Source of the DNA: Winkia neuii
Lineage (GTDB): Bacteria; Actinomycetota; Actinomycetes; Actinomycetales; Actinomycetaceae
Reading direction: 5' to 3'
DNA: 64,000 nucleotides
Assembly: GCF_029011175.1 (NCBI RefSeq)
Contig: NZ_CP118946.1
Span: forward strand, 868,001-932,000
Below the pieces are notes generated by a model, which saw only the letters and a list, made by a program, of their open reading frames with translations, searched no databases and was not told the DNA's origin. Below, in pieces: positions 36,256-45,220 of the stretch (positions are counted from its first letter, which is position 1; every line of letters starts with the position of its first letter). The position numbers and the translations under genes were made by a program.

Positions 36256-36948
36256 ATGGGTAAGCACATTGAGGGTGAAGAAGCAGCTGCTGCCAAGCCG
36301 AAGCACCCGTTTCTTTCTTCGGTAAAAGAGTTTCTTCTAATCGTGGTGGTGGCGATTCTGCTCTCGGTGGGGCTAAATACCTTTGTTGCGCAGCCATTTC
36401 GGATCCCGTCCTCGTCCATGGAAAACACATTGCTAATAGGCGATCAGGTGTTGGTTACAAAGATCAACAAAGAGCTAAAACGAGGCGATGTTGCTGTTTT
36501 CGAAGATTCGCAGGGGTGGCTAAACGGTCAGGATGTTCCGGAGTCTTTTTCAGATCAGCTCCGCCGGCTTGCTTTCAAAGCAGTAGGTAAGAACGAGGAG
36601 CCTAAGCAGTACCTGATAAAGCGAGTCATTGGCATAGGCGGTGACCGGGTTAAGTGTTGTACTGCAGACGGGAAGATTACTGTCAACGGCAAGGCAATAA
36701 CTGAACCCTATCTAAAGCCCGGTTCACATCCGTCCTTGCTTTCATTTGATGTGAAAGTCCCTGCAAATTCCTACTGGATGATGGGTGACAACCGCGATAA
36801 CTCTGGAGATTCCAGACTGCATATGTCAGGTCCACTGTCGGGGGCTATTGCGCAAGAAGACATCGTAGGTCCCGCTAAGAGGATCATGTGGCCAGTAGGT
36901 CGGTGGGGGTCCTTGGGGGCGCAAGATGTGTTCGAGTCGGTGAAATGA
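36256..36948 (+). CDS. lepB: Signal peptidase I
   Basis: This membrane serine protease removes signal peptides. One N-terminal helix (about 25-45) is followed by the catalytic Ser54 in IPSSSMENTL and the catalytic Lys near 122 in YLIKRVIGIGGDRV. The C-terminal box GDNRDNSGDSR is present. AAAGGA precedes the ATG. A small hairpin (GGCATT ATA AATGCC, 36189-36203) lies between dnaG and lepB. The stop overlaps rnhB by 4 nt. Confidence 0.94.
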   Translation: MGKHIEGEEAAAAKPKHPFLSSVKEFLLIVVVAILLSVGLNTFVAQPFRIPSSSMENTLLIGDQVLVTKINKELKRGDVAVFEDSQGWLNGQDVPESFSDQLRRLAFKAVGKNEEPKQYLIKRVIGIGGDRVKCCTADGKITVNGKAITEPYLKPGSHPSLLSFDVKVPANSYWMMGDNRDNSGDSRLHMSGPLSGAIAQEDIVGPAKRIMWPVGRWGSLGAQDVFESVK

Positions 36949-37622
36949 TCCAGCCAGATCGGACTACCGAGGTCGCCCTCGCTAAGAAGTACGGGACTGT
37001 TGCGGCTATGGACGAGGTCGGCCGCGGGGCCATAGCAGGTCCGGTTGGCGTCGGATGTGTCCTAGTGAAAGAGCTCATGGGACCTGTCCCCGAGGGACTT
37101 GCTGATTCAAAGATGCTTCGCCCTAAAGCGCGCGCCGGCCTTGTTAACGCAATAACGAGCTGGGCTGTCGAGTATGGGCTGGGCTATGCTTCGAATTCCG
37201 AGATTGACCGGTGGGGAATCGTTGCCGCACTGCGCTTAGCTGGGCGGCGGGCCTTGGCGAAGGTGTCGAAGGCGGATGTAGTGCTTTTGGATGGGTCCCA
37301 CAACTGGCTTTCTATACCTTCTCCCGACCTGCTTACGCCCGTCGACCATCCTGACTTAGATACGTCGCTGCCAGAGGTGCCGCCGGTCATTACCCAGGTC
37401 AAAGCGGATGCTAACTGTTGCGCTGTCGCTGCTGCTTCGGTGCTAATAAAAGTTGACCGTGACCGGTATATGGAATCATTGCCTGACCCTGGTTATAGCT
37501 GGGCATCGAATAAGGGATACGCCTCAGCTGCCCATAAGGCTGGTCTGGCAGAACTGGGCGTCTCTTCGTTCCATAGACGCTCCTGGCATCTTCCAGGAAT
37601 TTCGGAAGATCATCTGAAATAA
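36945..37622 (+). CDS. rnhB: Ribonuclease HII
   Basis: This 225-residue nuclease cleaves RNA in RNA/DNA hybrids and single ribonucleotides in DNA. The metal residues D23 and E24 lie in AMDEVGRGAIAGPVGVG; DSKML and VVLLDGSHN follow. ATG 36945 overlaps the lepB stop. A longer frame from 36888 is inside lepB and adds no conserved sequence. Confidence 0.94.
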   Translation: MIQPDRTTEVALAKKYGTVAAMDEVGRGAIAGPVGVGCVLVKELMGPVPEGLADSKMLRPKARAGLVNAITSWAVEYGLGYASNSEIDRWGIVAALRLAGRRALAKVSKADVVLLDGSHNWLSIPSPDLLTPVDHPDLDTSLPEVPPVITQVKADANCCAVAAASVLIKVDRDRYMESLPDPGYSWASNKGYASAAHKAGLAELGVSSFHRRSWHLPGISEDHLK

Positions 37623-37629
37623 TCCTTGC

Positions 37630-37929
37630 GTGAGTGCTGAAGACCTAGAGAGCTACGAGAACAATTTAGAGCTAGAGCTTTTTCGCGAATATCGCGATGT
37701 TGTGGGCCTTTTCTCGTATGTCGTCGAGACTGAACGTCGCTTTTACTTGGCTAATGGAGTGGACGTACAAGCGCGCACCGCGGGAACTGACGTTTTTTTT
37801 GAGCTAACTCTGACAGATGCTTGGGTTTGGGATATCTACAGGACGTCAAGATTCGTAAAATCCGTTCGTGTCATTACTTATAAAGATGTGAATGTAGAAG
37901 AGCTGAATAAACCTGAACTCAACTTATAA
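37630..37929 (+). CDS. DUF2469 family protein
   Basis: The 99 residues match the small actinobacterial DUF2469 family (MSAEDLESYENNLELELFREYRDVVGLFSYVVETERRFYLAN). The function is unknown; it is always near rnhB and yraN. The start is GTG 37630, with AATAAT ending 6 nt upstream, so the mRNA may be leaderless as well as read through from rnhB. Confidence 0.9.
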   Translation: MSAEDLESYENNLELELFREYRDVVGLFSYVVETERRFYLANGVDVQARTAGTDVFFELTLTDAWVWDIYRTSRFVKSVRVITYKDVNVEELNKPELNL

Positions 37930-37970
37930 GTATCCACAGAAAATAACGCCCCCACTTTCCACAGCTGTGG
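37930..37970. other. DnaA-box-like sites and a 12-bp palindrome
   Basis: GTATCCACA (37930-37938) differs from the DnaA box TTATCCACA at one base. CCACAGCTGTGG (37959-37970) is a perfect palindrome. Similar ATCCACAG motifs occur after xerC at 41913-41921 and 41927-41935. No origin genes are nearby, so these are at most accessory DnaA sites. Confidence 0.3.
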
Positions 37971-38015
37971 CGTCTCTTGGATGCAAGAGCTGGCTGCGGT
38001 GGCCAGACTCGAGGT

Positions 38016-38360
38016 ATGAGCGGTGAAATTGGAAATGCGGGGGAATCCCTAGCTTGCAAGGTCCTCACTGATGCGGGCTTAGTCATATTGGAACGCAACT
38101 GGCGCGCGGGGCACTTGGAGGCCGATATTGTTGCGTTCGATCCGGCTGCGGGAACAACTGTTATTTGCGAGGTAAAGACTCGTCGATCTCGTGTTGCCGG
38201 AGCCCCCGTCGAGGCCGTTGATCACAAAAAGATGGTACATCTGCGAGCGCTTGCTTCAGAATGGATTCGCCGCCATGGTCCAACGCTGATGCGGATTGAT
38301 GTGGTTGGAATAGACTGCGTCATTCCTCCGAGGGTTACCTACATACGGGGCGTGCAATGA
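38016..38360 (+). CDS. yraN: YraN family (UPF0102) nuclease-like protein
   Basis: This 114-residue protein has the PD-(D/E)xK-type residues D37 (HLEADIVAFD) and E52/K54 (ICEVKTRR). The family is predicted to be a nuclease and is linked to comM and dprA. ATG 38016 gives the family's usual length; the frame extends back to 37977 with no support. No clear ribosome binding site exists. The stop overlaps comM by 4 nt. Confidence 0.9.
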   Translation: MSGEIGNAGESLACKVLTDAGLVILERNWRAGHLEADIVAFDPAAGTTVICEVKTRRSRVAGAPVEAVDHKKMVHLRALASEWIRRHGPTLMRIDVVGIDCVIPPRVTYIRGVQ

Positions 38361-39883
38361 GCAATTACACGCACACCTGGTCAGTCGTAGTCTTAGGAGC
38401 TACTGGTCATGTAGTTAGGGTTGAGGCGAAGAGGGCACGTTCGCTACCAGGCTTTACAGTTATAGGTTTGCCCGATTCTGCTTTGCGGGAGGCCTCTCAC
38501 AGGGTGGGGGCGGCTATCTCAAGTGGAGCTTTACCATTTCCGAGTGGGCATCTGACTGTAAATTTAGCACCGGCATCTTTAAAGAAGGCAGGAACTGGTT
38601 TCGATCTAGCGATTGCGGTGGCTGCTATTGCAACTGCAAGTGCAAAGTGCAGAAATATTGCGCGTGAGTGTGTGTATCTAGGTGAATGCGGTTTGGATGG
38701 AACTATACATCCAGTAACTGGCGTTCTCCCTGGAGTGATTGCGGCGGTAGAACAAGGTAAACCGAGGGTAGTGGTCCCAATCCAGAATCTGGAAGAGGCC
38801 TCTTTAGTACCCGGAGCTCGGCCAATTGGGGTGCGCAACTTTGGGGATCTAGCTAATCACCTCGGAATTGAACCGGCTCGCGAAGTCGTATATCCCGATT
38901 CTGAACCTTTAGCCATGCCTGCAAAAACTAGCTTAGATGCGATAGACATGGCCGAGGTGTATGGCCAATTTGAAGGGCGATTGGCTCTAGAGGTCGCCGC
39001 TGCCGGAGGACACAATATCTTCTTTCTCGGCACTCCGGGATCTGGCAAGACTATGTTGGCGAAACGGTTGCCAACGATAATGCCACCATTGTCGGAAAAA
39101 GAAGCAATCGAGACAACGGCTATTCATTCGGTAGCTGGCACGTTGGATCCTAGTGAAGGGTTGATATACGCGCCTCCTTTCATCGCGCCCCATCACAATG
39201 CATCTATGGCGGCAATGATTGGAGGTGGCAGTGGTCTTGCGCGTCCAGGCGCTATCTCTCTTGCTCACAATGGGGTGCTGTTTTTGGATGAGGCACCCGA
39301 ATTTGCCCCGTCGGTATTAGACGCCTTGCGACAGCCAATTGAATCAGGATCGCTTACTATTCATCGCAGTCTTGGGGCAGTTACCCTTCCGGCAAAGTTC
39401 CAGTTGATAATGGCTGCTAATCCCTGCCCCTGCGGGTATGCCGGAGATACTTCTGGTAGGTGTGTATGTACTCCCTATCAACGCCGAAGATATCTAACTA
39501 GACTTTCTGGTCCGCTGCTAGACCGAATGGACATTCATGTTGATATGGCTCCACCAAAACCTGGCACTCTTGCAGGGCCGGCACCAGAGTCTTCCGCTAG
39601 TATCCGCCCCCGGATCGAAGCGGCAAGGCAGGTACAGCGCGAGCGTAGTGGCTGCCTAAACGCTTTCCTGAAGGGACCGGTGCTAAGGAAGTTTGTGAGT
39701 GCAAAGCAGAATCTAAAACTTGATGAATTAGTTGAGCAGTCGGTCATAACGATGCGTGGAAAGGACCGAATTCTGCGAGTAGCGCGAACTCTTGCAGATC
39801 TGGCGGGGCGTGACAATTTGGAGGCCGACGACATAGCCAAGGCCTTCATACTACGCACCAGGAACGGAGGACAAAATGGATGA
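38357..39883 (+). CDS. comM: YifB/ComM-family Mg-chelatase-like AAA+ ATPase
   Basis: The 508 residues have an N-terminal Lon-protease-like fold (VIGLPDSALREASHRVGAAI), Walker A GTPGSGKT near 224, the LFLDEAPEF Walker B region and a C-terminal Mg-chelatase domain. It contains a Cys cluster (CPCGYAGDTSGRCVCTP). ComM is a branch-migration helicase in transformation, and the order comM-dprA supports that role here. It overlaps both neighbours. Confidence 0.93.
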   Translation: MSNYTHTWSVVVLGATGHVVRVEAKRARSLPGFTVIGLPDSALREASHRVGAAISSGALPFPSGHLTVNLAPASLKKAGTGFDLAIAVAAIATASAKCRNIARECVYLGECGLDGTIHPVTGVLPGVIAAVEQGKPRVVVPIQNLEEASLVPGARPIGVRNFGDLANHLGIEPAREVVYPDSEPLAMPAKTSLDAIDMAEVYGQFEGRLALEVAAAGGHNIFFLGTPGSGKTMLAKRLPTIMPPLSEKEAIETTAIHSVAGTLDPSEGLIYAPPFIAPHHNASMAAMIGGGSGLARPGAISLAHNGVLFLDEAPEFAPSVLDALRQPIESGSLTIHRSLGAVTLPAKFQLIMAANPCPCGYAGDTSGRCVCTPYQRRRYLTRLSGPLLDRMDIHVDMAPPKPGTLAGPAPESSASIRPRIEAARQVQRERSGCLNAFLKGPVLRKFVSAKQNLKLDELVEQSVITMRGKDRILRVARTLADLAGRDNLEADDIAKAFILRTRNGGQNG

Positions 39884-40991
39884 GCGCGAGGCAAGGCTAG
39901 GTTGGGCATTGGTTAGTGAACCAGCGGATACGGTAGCGCTCTCCTTCGCAACCGAGGTTGGTGTAGTGCAGTCATATGAATGGTTGCTCTCTAGTCAGAA
40001 GGTTCCGCCAATTTCGGGGAAGATGGGAAAGCTCGTTTCGCAGCGGGCAGAGGCCTGGCGGGCCCGGCTAAATCCAAGCGAGGTTGCGGGGCTCTTGGCT
40101 AGATGGGGAACTCAGGGGCATAGGTTCCTAATTCCTTCCGACCCAGAATGGCCTCTAACCGGCAGACGGTTGGTAGAACAGGCCCCCTTCGGCCTCTGGT
40201 TTATAGGAAACGAGGAGATTCTCCGAGGACTAGATGCTTCTGCTGCACTTGTGGGTGCCCGAGCATCTACCCGGTACGGAGACGAAGTAGCGGCTCAACT
40301 TTCACACTCACTGTCAGCAAAAGGAGTAACTACGATCTCTGGAGGGGCATACGGCATCGATGCCGCAGTACATAGAGGGGCTCTTTCTGCAGCAGGAAAC
40401 ACGCTTACAGTGCAAGCTGGAGGACTAGATCGGCTATACCCGCAGATGAACTCTCAGATGTTCGAACAGATAAAGGTAAACGGAGGAATAATCTCGCAAA
40501 TCGCACCAGGACGACGGCCATCGCGATGGCGCTTTCTAGACAGAAACCGTCTTATTGCTGCTCTGTGCCCACTAACTGTCGTCATCGAAGCAGCGTCTCG
40601 TTCAGGAGCCCTAAATACTGCTCGCCATGCCCTTGAGCTAGGCAGAGAACTGGGGGCCGTTCCTGGGCCCATTACTTCCGAGATGTCTAAAGGTACTAAT
40701 AGGTTGCTCCAGGAGGGCGCAACCTGTATCACCGATCAGAACGACATTATGGAAATACTGGGAGAACGGGAGAGCCTGTCGCGTCCTCCATCATGTGGCA
40801 GTCTTCTTGACGATCTTGACGAACGAGAATCCAGAGTTCTGGATGCTTTTCCGAAGGTAGGTTCTACAACCTGCGAAAAGCTGGTGGTTGTATCCGGGAT
40901 CCCTCCAATTGAGGTAAGCGCTGCCCTCGGAACACTGGAGATGGCTGGCCGCATTAGTCGTAATGGGAAATCCTATAGGCGCATGCAGTAG
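39876..40991 (+). CDS. dprA: DNA-processing protein DprA
   Basis: The 371-residue protein has the Rossmann-like DprA core: GARASTRYG, SGGAYGIDAAVHRGAL, and EAASRSGALNTARHALELGRELGAVPGP. A C-terminal winged-helix-like segment follows (about 310-371). DprA loads RecA on incoming single-stranded DNA. The ATG lies 8 nt inside comM. Confidence 0.94.
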   Translation: MDEREARLGWALVSEPADTVALSFATEVGVVQSYEWLLSSQKVPPISGKMGKLVSQRAEAWRARLNPSEVAGLLARWGTQGHRFLIPSDPEWPLTGRRLVEQAPFGLWFIGNEEILRGLDASAALVGARASTRYGDEVAAQLSHSLSAKGVTTISGGAYGIDAAVHRGALSAAGNTLTVQAGGLDRLYPQMNSQMFEQIKVNGGIISQIAPGRRPSRWRFLDRNRLIAALCPLTVVIEAASRSGALNTARHALELGRELGAVPGPITSEMSKGTNRLLQEGATCITDQNDIMEILGERESLSRPPSCGSLLDDLDERESRVLDAFPKVGSTTCEKLVVVSGIPPIEVSAALGTLEMAGRISRNGKSYRRMQ

Positions 40992-40994
40992 AAT

Positions 40995-41912
40995 TTGCCC
41001 ATAGTGGAAGTAGAAGAAACTCTGACGGCATATGCCGATTATTTGCGTTCGGCTCGCTCTATGAGTCAGAACACCGTGCGAGCCTATACAGGCGACGTAA
41101 GGGATTACTTCGCGTTTGTAGATAAGGACGGTAACCAGTCGCTTAGGCCAGAGGATCTGTCTTTACAAAACTTACGAGATTGGTTGGCAAATTATGCTGA
41201 GCATGGCAGTGCCCGTGCTTCACTTGCGCGCAGGGCAGCGGCTCTACGCTCTTTTTGTGCCTGGGCTAAGGGCAGGGGGATTATCTCAGATAACCCTGCC
41301 GCAAGACTGAAATCGCCGAAACTACAGAAAACTTTCCCCGGGCTATATACCTCAGAACAGGCAGATTTATTCCTTGCGGTAGCAAAGAAGGTTGGCGATG
41401 ATCCTGCCTCTATCCGTGATTGGGCCGCATTAGAACTGCTATATGCCACCGGCATTAGAGTCTCAGAGTTGGTAGGACTAGATCTACCAGATCTCAACAT
41501 GGACGAACTCGTTATCCGGGTATTCGGCAAGGGCGCAAAGGAACGCACAGTACCCTTTGGCATACCAGCAAGGAATGCGCTCCGCTGTTATCTGCGGCAG
41601 AACCGAGACAGGCTGCTTGGCAAATCGAAGCAGAATACGAAAGCCCTATTCATATCTAATAGAGGAATTCGTCTCTCGGACCGAGCAGTACGGCGAGCGG
41701 TCACGAAAATAAGCGCGCTCGCGGGGCTAGCGGACGTCGGGCCACATGGACTGCGGCACTCTGCGGCAACTTCGCTATTGGCGGGGGGAGCCGATCTTAG
41801 AGCCGTCCAAGAACTGCTTGGGCACTCCTCAATGCAAACTACTCAAAGATACACGCATATTGATGATGCTCGTCTTAGAGCCGCATTTTTGCAGGCACAT
41901 CCCCGAGCCTAA
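40995..41912 (+). CDS. xerC: Tyrosine recombinase XerC
   Basis: This 305-residue recombinase resolves chromosome dimers at dif. It has an N-terminal SAM-like domain (TVRAYTGDVRDYFAF), catalytic Arg in YATGIRVSEL, HxxR in HGLRHSAATSLL, and His/Tyr in LGHSSMQTTQRYTHID. The start is TTG 40995 or GTG 41004. TAGAAT at 40989-40994 would start transcription close to GTG 41004. There is no Shine-Dalgarno sequence for either. Confidence 0.93.
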   Translation: MPIVEVEETLTAYADYLRSARSMSQNTVRAYTGDVRDYFAFVDKDGNQSLRPEDLSLQNLRDWLANYAEHGSARASLARRAAALRSFCAWAKGRGIISDNPAARLKSPKLQKTFPGLYTSEQADLFLAVAKKVGDDPASIRDWAALELLYATGIRVSELVGLDLPDLNMDELVIRVFGKGAKERTVPFGIPARNALRCYLRQNRDRLLGKSKQNTKALFISNRGIRLSDRAVRRAVTKISALAGLADVGPHGLRHSAATSLLAGGADLRAVQELLGHSSMQTTQRYTHIDDARLRAAFLQAHPRA

Positions 41913-41988
41913 GCATCCACAGTTTACGATCCACAGTTAGTGGTTTTCAGCCCCTCAATCAGAGGATAATTATTCTTCAGTTAAGACT

Positions 41989-42453
41989 ATGAAGAAGTTA
42001 TTTTGTGTATGTACCTGTCTAGTTTTCGCTCTGAGCCGTTGCCCCACAAGCAGTGCCGTTCCACACTATCGTTTTCTGTGGCCATGCGGATATAAGTCCC
42101 GGGTAGTCCGCAGTTTTGCTCCGCCAGCAAAGAAGTGGCTTGCAGGGCACAGGGGAGTTGATTTGGCATGCGGCAGGAAAATCTTTGCGCCGGCGGCAGG
42201 AACCGTCTATTTTTCTGGCAACATTGCCGGGAAATATGTGATCTCAATAAAGCATTCAGAGCACCTTCGCACAACGTATGAACCTGTGCGATCGGATCTG
42301 AAAAAGGGCCAAAGCGTTAAGAAAGGACAATTTATAGGAACGCTTATGCCAGGGCATCATGACGCATTGCATTGGGGAGCTCTGGTGGGACGAGATCGGT
42401 ATATAAACCCTCTTCAATTTCTCTTCGGACCCATAAGGCTAAAACCGCTATAG
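41989..42453 (+). CDS. Small secreted M23-family peptidase-like protein
   Basis: This 154-residue protein has a signal peptide (about 1-24). The LytM fold has H54-xxx-D58 (HRGVDLA) and H128 (ALHWGAL), giving the three zinc ligands. The first His of the usual HxH motif is Ala126, so activity may be altered. C33 and C61 could form a disulfide. It probably acts on peptidoglycan or regulates a partner. It lies between xerC and rpsB, a common place in actinobacteria. No ribosome binding site is seen. Confidence 0.85.
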   Translation: MKKLFCVCTCLVFALSRCPTSSAVPHYRFLWPCGYKSRVVRSFAPPAKKWLAGHRGVDLACGRKIFAPAAGTVYFSGNIAGKYVISIKHSEHLRTTYEPVRSDLKKGQSVKKGQFIGTLMPGHHDALHWGALVGRDRYINPLQFLFGPIRLKPL

Positions 42454-42486
42454 AAGAAAGCGGAGGCGAAATTCACGGCCGCGGGC

Positions 42487-42515
42487 TTGGAAGTACTCAC
42501 TTGCTCAGCTAAACT
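42487..42515 (+). promoter_or_regulatory. rpsB promoter
   Basis: TTGGAA (42487-42492), a 17-bp spacer and TAAACT (42510-42515) form a good housekeeping promoter. The start point would be near 42522, giving a leader of about 170 nt before rpsB. Confidence 0.6.
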
Positions 42516-42524
42516 GCTTCATAG

Positions 42525-42687
42525 CACTCACCGTAGGTGGGTGACTTCGCGTGCAATTTTCGGCTTTTGCCGGTGCGCCGACAGCGGTCCCTTCGGGGTG
42601 TTGGCGTTCGTTGCACCAGGAACCGTTGAAACGTAACCGAAACTAGGGGCAAAGGCCCCGCGCGCTTTGGCGCGTCAGAGAGGAATT
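42525..42687 (+). promoter_or_regulatory. Structured 5' leader of rpsB, possible S2 autoregulatory RNA
   Basis: A hairpin CACTCACC/GGTGGGTG (42525-42543) opens the leader. GTGCAA (42551-42556) pairs with TTGCAC (42611-42616) and encloses two hairpins: CGGC-TTTT-GCCG (42561-42572), and GCGCCGAC/GTTGGCGT (42575-42607) with a UUCG loop. This gives a three-way junction. Two more hairpins, GGGGC/GCCCC and GCGCGC/GCGCGT, lead up to the ribosome binding site. Long leaders before rpsB bind S2 in other bacteria; that this one does is inference. Confidence 0.5.
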
Positions 42688-42690
42688 ATC

Positions 42691-43557
42691 ATGGCAGTAG
42701 TAACCATGAGCCAGCTGCTTGAAGCTGGCGTTCACTTCGGGCACCAGACTCGTCGCTGGAACCCGAAGATGAAGCCGTTCATTCTAACTGACCGTAACGG
42801 CATCTACATCGTCGATCTGCAGCAGACCCTAACCGGTATTGACGAGGCTTATGACTTCGTGAAGCAGACCGTGCTACACAACGGCACCCTGCTGTTCGTG
42901 GGTACCAAGAAGCAGGCTCAGGAAGCTATTGCTGAGCAGGCAACCCGCGTCGGCATGCCCTACGTCAACCAGCGTTGGCTCGGCGGTATGTTGACTAATT
43001 TCTCCACCGTCAACAAGCGTCTGCAGCGCCTGAAGGAACTTGAGCAGATCGATTTTGACGACGTCGCTGGCTCCTCTTACACCAAGAAGGAACTGCTGAT
43101 GATGCGTCGTGAGCGTGACAAGCTCGCCCGCACCCTTGGTGGCATCCGTGACATGGCCAAGGTGCCGTCGGCTGTTTGGATTGTCGACACCAAGAAGGAA
43201 CACCTCGCGGTTGCTGAAGCCCGCAAGCTCAACATCCCCGTTGTCGCCATCCTGGATACCAACTGCGATCCTGACGAAGTTGACTACCGTATCCCTGGCA
43301 ACGACGACGCTATCCGCGCTGTCGAATTGCTGACTCGCGTCATTGCTGACGCAGTAGCTGATGGTCTTCTAGCTCGCTCTAACTCGAAGTCCTCTAACAA
43401 GGACGAGGAAGGCCAGCCTCTGGCCGACTGGGAACGCGAGATTCTGGAAGGTTCCGAAGGCAAGGAAGAAGCTAAGGCTGAAGAGTCGGAGTCGGCTGCC
43501 AAGGGAGAAGAGTCCAAGTCTGAGACCCCGGCAGCCGATGCTGCCTCCGCAAAGTAA
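42691..43557 (+). CDS. rpsB: 30S ribosomal protein S2
   Basis: The 288 residues begin [27 protein letters not shown], with the S2 motifs [11 protein letters not shown] and the long coiled-coil insertion. An acidic, Lys/Glu/Ser-rich tail of about 55 residues extends the C-terminus. ATG 42691 follows GAGAGGA. Codon use is strongly biased, as in highly expressed genes. tsf follows by 14 nt. Confidence 0.97.
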   Translation: MAVVTMSQLLEAGVHFGHQTRRWNPKMKPFILTDRNGIYIVDLQQTLTGIDEAYDFVKQTVLHNGTLLFVGTKKQAQEAIAEQATRVGMPYVNQRWLGGMLTNFSTVNKRLQRLKELEQIDFDDVAGSSYTKKELLMMRRERDKLARTLGGIRDMAKVPSAVWIVDTKKEHLAVAEARKLNIPVVAILDTNCDPDEVDYRIPGNDDAIRAVELLTRVIADAVADGLLARSNSKSSNKDEEGQPLADWEREILEGSEGKEEAKAEESESAAKGEESKSETPAADAASAK

Positions 43558-43571
43558 TTAGGGGAAACAAA

Positions 43572-44414
43572 ATGGCAAAGAACTACACCACTGCAGATAT
43601 CAAGTCTCTGCGCGAGGAAACTGGCGCGGGCATGCTTGATGTCAAGAAGGCTCTTGACGAGGCCAATGGTGATCACGACGAAGCTCTGAAGATCATCCGC
43701 CTGAAGGGTTTGAAGTCCATCTCCAAGCGTGAAGATCGCTCGGCCTCTGCTGGCCTAGTGTTGGCTCACATTGCTGATGTCGATGGCAGCCAGGTTGGCG
43801 TCATGGTCGAGGTAAACTCCGAGACCGACTTCGTGGCAAAGAATCAGAAGTTCATTGATTTTGCCAACGAGGTACTTGAAGCCGCTGTCGAGTCCGGTGC
43901 AACCAACGCCGAAGAGCTGCTTGCAGCTAAGGCTGAAGAGGGAACCGTCAAGGACAAGGTAGACGCAATTGCAGCCGTAATTGGCGAGAAGATTGAGGTC
44001 TCTCGTATGGCCCGCGTTGAAGCGCCCAAGGTCACCAAGTACATGCACTACTCGAACCCGGATCTGCCCCCGCAGGTTGGCGTTCTAGTTGGTACCGACG
44101 ACGCTGCTGAGCAGATTGCGCACGATGTGGCAATGCACATTGCGGCATACCAGCCTGATTACCTCTCTGAATCCGATGTTCCCGCAGAGGATCTCGAGAA
44201 GGAACGTCAGACTCTAACTGAACTCACAATCAACGAGGGCAAGCCCGAAAAGATTGTGCCGAAGATCGTTGAGGGGCGTATGAAGTCCTTCTACAAGGAT
44301 CACTGCTTGCTTGATCAGGATTACGCAAAGGATCCCAAGCACACGGTGGGTCAGATCGTTGAACAGGCAGGCGGCGAAGTGAAGTCCTTCGTCCGCTTCC
44401 ACGTAGGCGCTTAA
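43572..44414 (+). CDS. tsf: Elongation factor Ts
   Basis: This 280-residue nucleotide exchange factor recycles EF-Tu. Signatures are LREETGAGMLDVKKAL near the N-terminus and VEVNSETDFVAKN (about residues 77-89). GGGGAAA precedes the ATG. It forms an operon with rpsB. Confidence 0.97.
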   Translation: MAKNYTTADIKSLREETGAGMLDVKKALDEANGDHDEALKIIRLKGLKSISKREDRSASAGLVLAHIADVDGSQVGVMVEVNSETDFVAKNQKFIDFANEVLEAAVESGATNAEELLAAKAEEGTVKDKVDAIAAVIGEKIEVSRMARVEAPKVTKYMHYSNPDLPPQVGVLVGTDDAAEQIAHDVAMHIAAYQPDYLSESDVPAEDLEKERQTLTELTINEGKPEKIVPKIVEGRMKSFYKDHCLLDQDYAKDPKHTVGQIVEQAGGEVKSFVRFHVGA

Positions 44415-44427
44415 GTCCAGCAAAGGA

Positions 44428-44454
44428 TGGCCCCGGGCGGTAGGCTCGGGGCCA
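44428..44454 (+). terminator. Hairpin after tsf, possible terminator or attenuator
   Basis: TGGCCCCG (44428-44435) pairs perfectly with CGGGGCCA (44447-44454) around an 11-nt loop. It lies 14 nt after the tsf stop. Only a weak U-rich run follows, so it may reduce rather than stop transcription into pyrH. Confidence 0.6.
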
Positions 44455-44485
44455 CCGGCATGTTTACAGCAAAGAAAGGCTAGCT

Positions 44486-45220
44486 ATGTCTGCACAACAA
44501 CCTCGCCGAGTTCTCCTGAAGTTGTCTGGGGAGGTGTTCGGAGGAGGCGCCGTAGGGTTAGATTCCGAGGTAGTCTCCGGTGTTGCAAAGCAGATCGCGC
44601 AAGCCGTCGCGCAGGGCGTGCAAGTGGCAGTCGTTGTGGGCGGCGGAAATTTCTTCCGTGGTGCTGAGCTAGTCACCAAGGGCCTAGACCGAGCGCGCGC
44701 AGATTACATGGGCATGCTTGGTACGGTGATGAACGCCCTGGCTCTTCAGGATTTTCTAGAGCAGGCGGGAGTTACCTGCAGGGTCCAGTCGGCGATTGCT
44801 ATGACCCAGGTCGCTGAGCCATACATCCCGCTTCGAGCCATCAGGCACATGGAAAAAGGTCGCGTAGTCATTTTCGGCGCTGGCGCTGGCATGCCATATT
44901 TCTCCACCGACACTGTCTCCGCGCAGCGAGCTCTGGAAACCCACTGCCAGGAGCTACTAGTTGCAAAGAATGGCGTGGATGGTGTTTACACCGATGATCC
45001 TAAGGCAAATCCAGATGCGGTGCGTTACGACCGAGTAACATACCGTGAGGCTCTGGCTGAAGGACTTCGCGTCGTTGACGCAACTGCATTCGGTCTTTGC
45101 AGCGAGAACAGTCTGAACATGCGTGTTTTTGGCATGAATGGGCAAGGGAACGTAACTCGCGCCTTATTAGGTGAGAAGATTGGAACACTGGTAACTGCAG
45201 ACGAAGGGACAAGCAAGTGA
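44486..45220 (+). CDS. pyrH: Uridylate kinase
   Basis: This 244-residue amino-acid-kinase-fold enzyme makes UDP from UMP. Motifs are [41 protein letters not shown] and [19 protein letters not shown] precedes the ATG. The stop overlaps frr by 4 nt. Confidence 0.96.
   Translation: MSAQQPRRVLLKLSGEVFGGGAVGLDSEVVSGVAKQIAQAVAQGVQVAVVVGGGNFFRGAELVTKGLDRARADYMGMLGTVMNALALQDFLEQAGVTCRVQSAIAMTQVAEPYIPLRAIRHMEKGRVVIFGAGAGMPYFSTDTVSAQRALETHCQELLVAKNGVDGVYTDDPKANPDAVRYDRVTYREALAEGLRVVDATAFGLCSENSLNMRVFGMNGQGNVTRALLGEKIGTLVTADEGTSK

Noticed and set aside
37930-37970. Chromosomal origin because of DnaA-box-like sequences
   Set aside because: There is no dnaA, dnaN, recF or gyrB nearby, no AT-rich unwinding element, and too few boxes.
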